Source: Bacteroidales bacterium UBA3856
GTDB lineage: Bacteria; Bacteroidota; Bacteroidia; Bacteroidales; UBA932
Direction: 5' to 3'
Assembly: GCA_002392525.1 (NCBI GenBank)
Contig: DGHE01000009.1
Location: 21,715-37,462 of the forward strand
DNA length: 15,748 nucleotides
Part shown: one piece after another, positions 7,265 through 14,039 of the stretch
How the letters are laid out: every line of letters starts with the position of its first letter
Numbering within the stretch: the stretch's first letter is position 1
Notes under the pieces: model-generated
Told to the model about the DNA's origin: nothing
Databases searched by the model: none
Seen by the model: only the letters and a program-made list of their open reading frames with translations
Position numbers and translations under genes: made by a program

Positions 7265-7768
7265 TTATTGCCTCTTGTTCTGTAACCGCTGATACGCCAG
7301 GCGCTCGGCGCCCGAGGCAATGTGAATGATGCCGCAATAGGTGAAACCGTATTTGGCCAGGTTGTGCTGCATGATGTGGTTGTCCTTGTGGGTGTCCATA
7401 CGGATGTTGTCTGTGACCCCTTCCATGTATGCCATCATGGTCTTGAACACGCCATGGACATCCGGATAGCTGGCAATGCGGTGTATGACGTAATAAGGCG
7501 TTTCATCTTCCAGCAAGGCGCCTCCCTCAATCACTGCATACGTAGGGTCCGGCGAAGGAATGCAGGCAAAATACCCCGCCACCTTCCCGTTTTCCTCCAG
7601 CACTTTTCCATACCCCGGGCCGATGTCTCCGATGACCATTTCCTCGGTAGGGTACCCTTTGGCCCACTGGTTGGGGTTACCGGAAGAAATCATAATCTGG
7701 CGAGCGGCTTCCAGCACCTTCATGATGGCGGGAAGATCGGTTTTGAGGGCGGTTCTGACTGTCAGCAT
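7265..7768 (-). CDS. GNAT-family N-acetyltransferase
   Basis: A protein of 167 residues in the GNAT fold, which transfers an acetyl group from acetyl-CoA to an amine. The N-terminus VRTALKTDLPAIMKVLEAAR is the usual first strand and helix. Central strands run through EENGKVAGYFACI, and the C-terminal NIRMDTHKDNHIMQHNL..YGF matches the typical DTHxDN...GF ending. Substrate is unknown. The frame could open at a GTG at 7777, but I chose the ATG at 7768: the GTG overlaps the last base of a perfect TATTTTTG -7 box, and transcription from that box would begin downstream of it. The gene follows the oxidoreductase gene on the same strand after 113 bp, so it may be transcribed separately from its own promoter or by read-through. 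Confidence 0.85.
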   Translation of the reverse strand: MLTVRTALKTDLPAIMKVLEAARQIMISSGNPNQWAKGYPTEEMVIGDIGPGYGKVLEENGKVAGYFACIPSPDPTYAVIEGGALLEDETPYYVIHRIASYPDVHGVFKTMMAYMEGVTDNIRMDTHKDNHIMQHNLAKYGFTYCGIIHIASGAERLAYQRLQNKRQ

Positions 7769-7776
7769 ATATGGCA

Positions 7777-7784
7777 CAAAAATA
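7777..7784 (-). promoter_or_regulatory. Candidate -7 box for the GNAT gene
   Basis: TATTTTTG on the minus strand, a perfect TAnnTTTG match, ends 8 bp before the ATG at 7768. RNA starting 5-7 bases downstream would carry almost no leader. No clear TTG -33 box is seen 19-21 bp upstream. The surrounding 113-bp gap (7769-7881) shows no other gene and no strong terminator. Confidence 0.35.
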
Positions 7785-7881
7785 CAAAAAGCGGCTAAAA
7801 CATTACTTCTTGCGAGTTTTTATGGCGCCTTGAAAGGAATTTCGTATAAGGTGGGCAGAACCTGCGCCGATGGCCCGGAGC

Positions 7882-8841
7882 CTACATTCCCCATTCAGCG
7901 CGGAGGCGGTCCATCAGGTGCATCACGTACAGGATTTCACCGTGAGGCATTGCGGCGGCTTCCAGGGCGCCGGCCTCGATGGCGTCGCGACAGGCACGGA
8001 ACTGATATTCGAAACCGGTAATCTGCGGGGGCATCTCCACCACGCGTTCCACCACATGGCGTTTGCGGCATATAGAGATGCGGGCGGGGTGAATGACGTC
8101 GTCAAACACCAAATACCCGGTAGTCCCGGCAATGACGCCCTCGTTACCGCCCTGGCACCAGGCCGAGGCTTGCAGGGAGGCCAGGGTACCATCGGCCAAA
8201 ACCATGGTGATGTCCTCGGTGGCATCAACCCCGGACGGCGCCTTGATGCAGGTGGTGTTGAGCCGCTCGATGGGCGCGTCGCAGAACATGCGCACGAAGG
8301 TGAGAAGGTACACGCCCAGATCCAGCAGGGCACCGCCGCCCAGTTCGGGTTTTACGATCCGCTCTTTGTCGGAAACGTTGTACGCAAGCGTGGCACTCAC
8401 CATTTTAGGCTCGCCGATGACTCCGGACGCGATGAGCTCCCGCCCTATCTCGCGGGAAGGCATATACCGCGGCCAGATGGCTTCTCCCACAAAAACGCCC
8501 TTCTCCCGGGCCAAGGCCAGGATAGCAGCCGCCTCCGTGGCATTGAGCATGAAACTCTTTTCCACCAGGCACGGTTTCCCGGCAAGGATAGCGTCCCGGG
8601 CATGCTCAAAATGGCAAGAGTGAGGCGTGGCAATGTACACAAGGCCGATGTCCGGGTCCTGCAGCAGTTCCTCGTAGGACCCATAAGCACGCTCCACGCC
8701 GAACCGCGCGGCAAAAACCTGTGCTTTTTCAAGTGATCTTGAGCCGATGGCCAGACACTGCATGTCATCCATCGCAGCCAGCGTTGTAGCCGCTTTCTCG
8801 GCGATGTGCCCGGCCCCTATGATTCCGACATTCATTTTCAT
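7882..8841 (-). CDS. Gfo/Idh/MocA-family NAD(P)-dependent oxidoreductase
   Basis: A cytoplasmic sugar- or polyol-type dehydrogenase of 319 residues. The Rossmann motif VGIIGAGHIAEKA has GxGxxA at 9-14. YIATPHSCHFEHARDAILAGK follows, then EKSF at 94-97 in place of the usual EKP, with the catalytic-type Lys K95 kept. EAIWPRYMP (near 120-128) and GGGALLDLGVY (168-178) resemble the dimeric dihydrodiol dehydrogenase / D-xylose dehydrogenase (NADP) branch of the family, which is my best guess. Substrate is not determinable. The start could be either Met of MKMNVG; the first gives 319 residues. It begins 17 bp after the uvrA stop with no promoter box visible, so it is probably co-transcribed with uvrA, though no functional link is evident. 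Confidence 0.88.
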   Translation of the reverse strand: MKMNVGIIGAGHIAEKAATTLAAMDDMQCLAIGSRSLEKAQVFAARFGVERAYGSYEELLQDPDIGLVYIATPHSCHFEHARDAILAGKPCLVEKSFMLNATEAAAILALAREKGVFVGEAIWPRYMPSREIGRELIASGVIGEPKMVSATLAYNVSDKERIVKPELGGGALLDLGVYLLTFVRMFCDAPIERLNTTCIKAPSGVDATEDITMVLADGTLASLQASAWCQGGNEGVIAGTTGYLVFDDVIHPARISICRKRHVVERVVEMPPQITGFEYQFRACRDAIEAGALEAAAMPHGEILYVMHLMDRLRAEWGM

Positions 8842-8858
8842 GGCTTAAATATCTAAAG

Positions 8859-11612
8859 CTACAGCACTTCCTTCAGGAACGGTCCCGTAACGGAGGCGGG
8901 GTCGGAGGCAAGCTCTTCCGGCGTGCCCTGGGCCACGATGCGGCCACCCTTGCGGCCACCGGCAGGGCCCATGTCAAAGAGATAATCCACGCTCTTGAGC
9001 ACATCCAGGTTGTGCTCAATCACAATCACGGTGTTACCCGCATCCACCAGGCGCTGCAGTACGCCCATGAGCACCTTGATATCCTCAAAGTGCAGCCCCG
9101 TAGTGGGTTCATCCAGAATATACAGCGTCTTGCCCGTAGAAGGGCGGGACAGTTCTGCAGCCAGTTTCATGCGCTGGCTCTCACCGCCGCTCAGCGTAAC
9201 AGCGCTCTGGCCCAGATGGATATACCCAAGACCCACATCTACCAGCGCCTTCAGTTTGGAAGCGATGCGCGGTACGGGCTTAAAGAACTCGTAGGCCTCG
9301 GAGATGGGCATTTCCAGCACGTCATTGATACTTTTCCCCTTGTACTTTACAGCCAGGGTATCTTCCTTGTACCGTTTTCCGCCGCACACCTCACAGGCTA
9401 CATGCACAGACGGCAGGAAGTTCATCTCAATTACCTTGATGCCCGCGCCCTTGCACTCTTCGCATCGGCCGCCCGGAACGTTGAAGGAGAATCGGCCCGC
9501 CTTATAGCCGCGGACCTTGGCATCGGGCGTTTCCTCGAACAGCGTGCGGATGTCGTTGAACACCGCCGTAAACGTAGCCGGATTGGAACGTGGCGTACGC
9601 CCGATGGGGCTCTGGTCAATCTCGATAAGCTTGTCCAGGTACTCCACACCCTCGATACGCTCGTAGGGCAGCGGTTTTTCCTTGGACCGGTAGAACTTCT
9701 GCTTGAGGATGGGCATGAGCGTCTCGTTCACCAGCGTGCTCTTGCCGGAGCCGGAGAGACCAGCAACACCCACCAGGCAGCCCAGCGGGAACTGCACGTC
9801 CACGCTCTTGAGGTTATTGCCCGTTGCGCCATACAGGGACAGGGATTTACCATTCCCGGGACGGCGGGCCGATGGTACCTCGATACGACGGACACCCCGT
9901 AGATAGTCCAGCGTGAGGGAATCCCCGCTTTTCAGGAGCTCCTCCAGCGGACCGTTGGCACAGATGCGGCCGCCGTTCTCGCCGGCGCCGGGCCCCACGT
10001 CCACCAGCCAGTCGGCGCTGAGCATGGTCTCGGCATCGTGCTCCACCACCATCACCGAATTGCCCTCGTCCCGAAGGGCTTTCAGGGACGCTATGAGCTT
10101 ACGGTTATCCTTCTGATGCAGGCCGATGGAAGGCTCGTCCAAGATATACAGTACATTCACCAGTTTGGAACCAATTTGCGTAGCCAGGCGGATACGCTGG
10201 CTTTCGCCGCCCGACAGGGACCCCGTAGGCCGGTCCAGCGACAGGTAATCCAGGCCCACGTCCAGCATGAACTGCACACGCTCCCGAAGCTCCTTGAGGA
10301 TGTCCCGGGAAACATTCTGCTCCCGCTGGTTGAACCCGGACGGAATGGCATCCAGCCACGCCCGGAGCTCCGTCATTTCCATGGCAGCCACCTCGGAAAT
10401 GGTCTTTCCGTCTATCTTGAAGCACAGGGCATCCCGGTTCAGGCGCGTACCGCCACACACCGGGCACACCACGGTATTCTCGATGTTTTCAATGACACCG
10501 CCCCAGCTCTCCATCTCGGAGAGGTTACCCTCTCCCACGCGGAAAAGATCCTCCGAGCCATACACGAGAAGGCTCACCACCTCGTCGGGCAGCGCGTCAA
10601 TGGGGTCGTAAAGCGAGAAATTATACTTTCGCGCGATGGCGCGGATGATATCGAACTTACGGTTCTCACGTACTTTTCCCAGCGGAACGATGGCGCCATC
10701 GGCCACACTCTTGGCGCGGTCGGGGATGATGCTGTCGATGTTCACGTCCACAATGGTCCCGAGGCCCTTGCAGTGCGGGCAGTAGCCCTGCGGGGAATTG
10801 AACGAGAAGCTGTGCGGTTGCGGTTCCTGGAGGGAGAGTCCGCTCTCCGGGTCAACGAGGTGCTTGGAGAAGTGACGGAGAGAACCGTCCTCGGCGTCCA
10901 GCACCGCGACAGACCCTTTGCCGATGCCGATAGCCCGCCCCACCGACTCCCGGATGCGGCGGTCTTCCCCCGCCTCCGGCTTGAGCCGGTCCACAACCAG
11001 CTCGATGAAATGCGGCTTGTAGCGGTCCAGGGCCTGTACTTCCTGCAGTTCCAGGATTTCCCCGTCGATGCGCACCTGCGTGTAGCCGCGCTTTCGAAGC
11101 TGCTCGAAGAGCTCGCGGTAGTGGCCTTTTCGGCCCCGCACCAGCGGCGAGAGCAGGTAGCACTTGCGGCCGGCGTACTGCGTGAGAATAAGGTCTACAA
11201 TCTGCTCATCCGTATAACGCACCATCTCCCGCCCGGTCTCCGGGGAATAGGCCCGGGAGCCCTTGGCATACAGCAGGCGCAGAAAGTCGTAGATTTCCGT
11301 GATGGTTCCCACCGTGGAACGGGGGTTGTTGCCGGTCGTCTTCTGTTCAATGGCAATGATGGGGCTGAGGCCGGTGATTTCCTCTACCTCCGGCTTTTCC
11401 AGGATTCCCATGAAGTGCTTGGCGTAGGTGGACAGCGTGTCCATGTACCGGCGCTGGCCCTCGGCATAGATGGTGTCGAAGGCCAGCGAACTCTTTCCGC
11501 TGCCGGAAAGTCCCGTTACTACTACAAATTTCCCTCTGGGAATATCTACATTGACGTTCTGCAGGTTGTTCGCCCGCGCTCCACGTATCTGGATGTACTC
11601 CATTTTTGCCAT
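8859..11612 (-). CDS. uvrA: Excinuclease ABC subunit A (UvrA)
   Basis: The DNA-damage sensor ATPase of nucleotide excision repair; it loads UvrB at lesions. From the ATG at 11612 it has 917 residues. Walker A1 GLSGSGKSS is at 34-42, GLSPIIAIEQKTT at 81-93, NPRSTVGT at 96-103. Signature LSGGE is at 466-470 with ILDEPSIGLHQ (490-500), Walker A2 at 618-626, second LSGGE at 807-811, ILDEPTTGLH at 832-841. The C-terminal zinc finger has C717/C720 and C740/C743. The frame stays open upstream to 11741, but that part (MPWWLTW...) runs into the permease gene on the same strand and does not look like UvrA. The likely starts are ATG 11612 (MAKMEYIQIRGAR) or 11603. The first-half cysteine pairs are partly lost (see findings). 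The permease stop lies 22 bp upstream, with a -7 box inside that gap, so the gene probably has its own promoter. Confidence 0.97.
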   Translation of the reverse strand: MAKMEYIQIRGARANNLQNVNVDIPRGKFVVVTGLSGSGKSSLAFDTIYAEGQRRYMDTLSTYAKHFMGILEKPEVEEITGLSPIIAIEQKTTGNNPRSTVGTITEIYDFLRLLYAKGSRAYSPETGREMVRYTDEQIVDLILTQYAGRKCYLLSPLVRGRKGHYRELFEQLRKRGYTQVRIDGEILELQEVQALDRYKPHFIELVVDRLKPEAGEDRRIRESVGRAIGIGKGSVAVLDAEDGSLRHFSKHLVDPESGLSLQEPQPHSFSFNSPQGYCPHCKGLGTIVDVNIDSIIPDRAKSVADGAIVPLGKVRENRKFDIIRAIARKYNFSLYDPIDALPDEVVSLLVYGSEDLFRVGEGNLSEMESWGGVIENIENTVVCPVCGGTRLNRDALCFKIDGKTISEVAAMEMTELRAWLDAIPSGFNQREQNVSRDILKELRERVQFMLDVGLDYLSLDRPTGSLSGGESQRIRLATQIGSKLVNVLYILDEPSIGLHQKDNRKLIASLKALRDEGNSVMVVEHDAETMLSADWLVDVGPGAGENGGRICANGPLEELLKSGDSLTLDYLRGVRRIEVPSARRPGNGKSLSLYGATGNNLKSVDVQFPLGCLVGVAGLSGSGKSTLVNETLMPILKQKFYRSKEKPLPYERIEGVEYLDKLIEIDQSPIGRTPRSNPATFTAVFNDIRTLFEETPDAKVRGYKAGRFSFNVPGGRCEECKGAGIKVIEMNFLPSVHVACEVCGGKRYKEDTLAVKYKGKSINDVLEMPISEAYEFFKPVPRIASKLKALVDVGLGYIHLGQSAVTLSGGESQRMKLAAELSRPSTGKTLYILDEPTTGLHFEDIKVLMGVLQRLVDAGNTVIVIEHNLDVLKSVDYLFDMGPAGGRKGGRIVAQGTPEELASDPASVTGPFLKEVL

Positions 11613-11618
11613 AGAGTA

Positions 11619-11626
11619 CAAAGATA
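11619..11626 (-). promoter_or_regulatory. Candidate -7 box for uvrA
   Basis: TATCTTTG on the minus strand is a perfect TAnnTTTG match inside the 22-bp gap between the permease stop and the uvrA start. Its end is only 6 bp from the ATG at 11612 and 15 bp from the ATG at 11603. A -33 box would fall within the end of the permease gene, and none is clear there. Confidence 0.45.
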
Positions 11627-11634
11627 CGAATTTT

Positions 11635-12879
11635 TTACTTGCGCTTCGCGACAAATTGGCCGATACCCCAGCACAGGGCGGCCACCGCCATGCCGTTGAT
11701 GGAGGCGAATCCCCAGTGCACCAGGTTAGCCACCACGGCACCGGCCGCGACGCCTGCGATGGCGCTCCAGTCCACCACCGTCTCTTTCACATCCTTGCCC
11801 TTGTTCAGGAAATAGTGCAGGATGAGGATGATTCCAACGGGCGGCAGGGTGCAGTTGAGCACGTTGAGCCAGCCGCAGAAGTTCCAGTAGAGCCATACGG
11901 CAGCTACCGTGCCGATGACGCCGGACACCAGCACCATCGTCTTCTTGGAAAGGCCGAAGATGTTGGAAAGGCCCAGGCCGGCGGTATACAGCGCATTGTC
12001 GTTGGTGGTCCAGATATTGAGGCCCAGCACCAGGACGGCCAGGTAGAAGAGATTCAGGTTGAGCATAACCTCGAAGATGTCGTTGCCACCTACATAAATG
12101 CTGGAAACAGCACCGAAGCAGAACATGAGGCTGTTGCCGATGAAGAAGGCGACCACCGTGGTCCAGAGACCCACTTTCCCGCTCTTTGCGAAACGGGTGA
12201 AGTTGGGAGTCGCGGTGCCGCCGGAGACGAAGCTGCCGACCACGAGACCTGCACCGGCGATGATGCCGAGGCTCTTGGTGCCCTGGTTGAACTGCTCCAC
12301 GAGTCCGAGGTCACCCTTGTTGACTGCCATGATCATGGCCACGGTGCCGAGGATAGCAACTGCAGGAACTGCAATGTAGCTGATGATGGTCAGACTCTTG
12401 ATTCCGTAGTATGCACTGCCGGTCATCAGGATACCTGCAATCAGCACGAGCAGATATCCCTGCCAAGGCATGTAATCGGGAGTAACTTCAAGCCCGAGAA
12501 GTTCCTTTGCTACCGGAATAGCGAACATTGCAAGACCGACTCCGAACCAACCGATCTGAGTGAAGCTGATCATGGCGCTGGGGAGCCAGCTGCCCTTCTG
12601 GCCGAAGCTGCGGCGTGCAAGCATATCCAGAGAGAGACCACTTTCCGCACCGATCCAGCCGAGTGCGCCGGTGTAAGCTGCCAGGATGAGGCCGCCAAGG
12701 AGGAGAGCCCATACAAAACCGCTGAAATTCAAGCCTGCGGCGAGATTCTGTCCCACCCACATACTTGCACTGAAGAAGGTGAAGCCAAGCATCACCATAA
12801 ACATACTCAGGGTGCTCTTGCGCCCTGCACGGTCTACCGCCTTGGAGGTGTAGTCCACGTCGAACTTTTGCTTACTCAT
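11635..12879 (-). CDS. codB: Cytosine permease (CodB type, NCS1 family)
   Basis: An inner-membrane nucleobase symporter of 414 residues, near the 419 of E. coli CodB, with about 12 hydrophobic segments. Segments I recognise from CodB are VMLGFTFFSASMWVGQNL, the LARRSFGQKGSWLPS loop, QIGWFGVGLAMFAIPV, FFIGNSLMFCFGA, VLGLNIWTTNDNALYTAGLG and LPPVGIILI. Substrate is probably cytosine, but other NCS1 members carry purines, uracil or hydantoins, so it is not certain. The ATG at 12879-12877 overlaps the TAA of the phosphoribosyltransferase-like gene by 8 bp, so the two are one operon and probably coupled. Unlike E. coli codBA, no cytosine deaminase gene lies beside it in this window. That makes direct use of the imported base by the PRTase-like partner an attractive idea. 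Confidence 0.9.
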   Translation of the reverse strand: MSKQKFDVDYTSKAVDRAGRKSTLSMFMVMLGFTFFSASMWVGQNLAAGLNFSGFVWALLLGGLILAAYTGALGWIGAESGLSLDMLARRSFGQKGSWLPSAMISFTQIGWFGVGLAMFAIPVAKELLGLEVTPDYMPWQGYLLVLIAGILMTGSAYYGIKSLTIISYIAVPAVAILGTVAMIMAVNKGDLGLVEQFNQGTKSLGIIAGAGLVVGSFVSGGTATPNFTRFAKSGKVGLWTTVVAFFIGNSLMFCFGAVSSIYVGGNDIFEVMLNLNLFYLAVLVLGLNIWTTNDNALYTAGLGLSNIFGLSKKTMVLVSGVIGTVAAVWLYWNFCGWLNVLNCTLPPVGIILILHYFLNKGKDVKETVVDWSAIAGVAAGAVVANLVHWGFASINGMAVAALCWGIGQFVAKRK

Positions 12880-13960
12880 AATTGTTGGATATAAAGGTAA
12901 TTTCTTTGATTCTGCGTTCTGCTATCTCTTTCAGAGAAAGCTCCCCTGCCCTCCGGCACAGCTCCTGCTCCTGCTCCCAGAGTTCGCGGAGCCCTTCCTG
13001 CGGGAGGGTGCCCAGACTGGTGACCAGAAGCCATACAGCGTAGTCCAGCGGGCCTTCGTATCCGAGTTTCTCGGAAACAAGGGCCTTCATGTCTATCTGG
13101 TCCACCCTTTCCAGTATTCCGTGCCAGTACTCGAATACCTCCTCGAAGTGCACCGGAATCTCGTAGCGCCGGGCGCCTCCATCGTAGATGATACACTTCT
13201 CGAACAGGGCATCCTGATGCTCCATGATGTAGCGGCGGAATTCCGGGGAAACCACACCGTCGTTCCACCCGAAGTCTATGTCCGGCACATTGATTCCACT
13301 CACGCCCTTATCCCTGTATACCGAGAAGATGCCTTCGTAGAAGAAGCATTCGAAGCCTTCGAACTCGGGAAAGTATGCGCTGATGCGCTCAGACATCCTC
13401 TCCATAAGAGGTATAGCGCGCGTGCCGCCGATGGTGAAGAAGATTATCTTGCGTATGCTGCCGCCCTTGCGGCGGAAACGGTCCACCACCTGGTCGAGGC
13501 ACATGCGGAGAGTATCGCCCGTGGCGATGATATCGCCGATGACCAGGGTACGGTCCCGGGTGATGCGCAGTTTCTCGTACTTGATGTCGAGGCCGGTGAT
13601 GACGTGTTCCTCTATGATGCGCTCGCAGGAAAGGAAGTGGATGTCGCGTACGCGTATACCCACCTTATGGCAAGCTTCTTCAACCGGATAGTTGAGCCCG
13701 CCGCGGAGGATGGTGAGTATATCGACGTCGCCCTCCGAACCAGAAGGGAAGAGGTAACGGAGGGCGGCGACAGTTTCGGGGAGCATTGCTGAGTAGGAAT
13801 CGAAGCCAACAACTTCAGGGAAAGCCATCAGGCGACGGGTCCCTGCCCCACTGATAATGAAGTATTTGTTCTGGAACTGCGGAGCGCGCAGTTCGTATAT
13901 GTTTGTGTCTTCTTGCAGGCCGACATAATGAAGGCTTGCATTGCGTAGCGTTGTGGACAT
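12872..13960 (-). CDS. Phosphoribosyltransferase-like protein with C-terminal extension
   Basis: A soluble protein of 362 residues that I cannot assign to a named subfamily. The PRPP-binding motif TLVIGDIIATGDT is at 138-150. An upstream DILTILRGGLNYPVEEA segment (80-96) resembles the LRAGL loop of uracil phosphoribosyltransferases, which together support a type I PRTase fold. A second glycine-rich turn, FFTIGGTRAIPL, is at 174-185. Beyond about residue 235 is a charged, mostly helical region (for example EEVFEYWHGILERVDQID) that ordinary PRTases of 180-230 residues do not have. In the PRPP motif only the second acidic position is present (G142, D143). The gene overlaps the CodB-type permease gene, which suggests conversion of an imported base to its nucleotide, or control of that step. 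A regulatory or degenerate PRTase is an alternative. A TAACTTTG box upstream and a terminator hairpin directly before the ATG suggest its own regulation. Confidence 0.75.
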   Translation of the reverse strand: MSTTLRNASLHYVGLQEDTNIYELRAPQFQNKYFIISGAGTRRLMAFPEVVGFDSYSAMLPETVAALRYLFPSGSEGDVDILTILRGGLNYPVEEACHKVGIRVRDIHFLSCERIIEEHVITGLDIKYEKLRITRDRTLVIGDIIATGDTLRMCLDQVVDRFRRKGGSIRKIIFFTIGGTRAIPLMERMSERISAYFPEFEGFECFFYEGIFSVYRDKGVSGINVPDIDFGWNDGVVSPEFRRYIMEHQDALFEKCIIYDGGARRYEIPVHFEEVFEYWHGILERVDQIDMKALVSEKLGYEGPLDYAVWLLVTSLGTLPQEGLRELWEQEQELCRRAGELSLKEIAERRIKEITFISNNYE

Positions 13961-13989
13961 AAAAAATCCCGATTAGAGCCAATCGGGAT
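13961..13989 (-). terminator. Intrinsic terminator immediately before the PRTase-like gene
   Basis: On the minus strand a 9-bp perfect stem (ATCCCGATT, loop of 6, AATCGGGAT, at 13989-13966) is followed by a run of T residues that ends at the base before the ATG at 13960. It is the terminator expected for the upstream hydrolase-lplA operon, whose last gene stops at 14040. Its abutment to the start codon and its overlap with the start point expected from the -7 box at 13998-13991 also make it a possible attenuator of the PRTase-permease operon. Confidence 0.75.
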
Positions 13990-13990
13990 A

Positions 13991-13998
13991 CAAAGTTA
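13991..13998 (-). promoter_or_regulatory. -7 box for the PRTase-permease operon
   Basis: TAACTTTG on the minus strand, a perfect TAnnTTTG match, lies 30 bp before the ATG. A start 5-7 bases downstream falls inside the 5' arm of the terminator stem. The upstream spacer is A-rich (eight A in a row on the minus strand). No exact TTG is found at the -33 distance; the nearest is TGTTC. Confidence 0.5.
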
Positions 13999-14039
13999 AT
14001 TCTTTTTTTTCGCTTTGAACAGACTTTCGAAAAAAGTTA

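Noticed and set aside
7769..7881. Small gene or RNA in the gap between the oxidoreductase and GNAT genes
   Set aside because: No open frame with a plausible start and no convincing hairpin; only the GNAT promoter box is supported.
10038..11699. Open frame of 553 codons on the plus strand opposite uvrA
   Set aside because: Antisense shadow of uvrA in a GC-rich genome; no motif or promoter box of its own.
11613..11741. N-terminal extension of UvrA up to 11741
   Set aside because: The extra 43 codons lie inside the permease gene on the same strand in another frame and do not resemble UvrA; the family starts at the EYIQIRGAR segment.
11470..12894. Open frame of 474 codons on the plus strand across uvrA and the permease gene
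   Set aside because: Its translation is rich in His, Glu and Ala with no membrane or enzyme motif, and it spans the opposite strand of two well supported genes.
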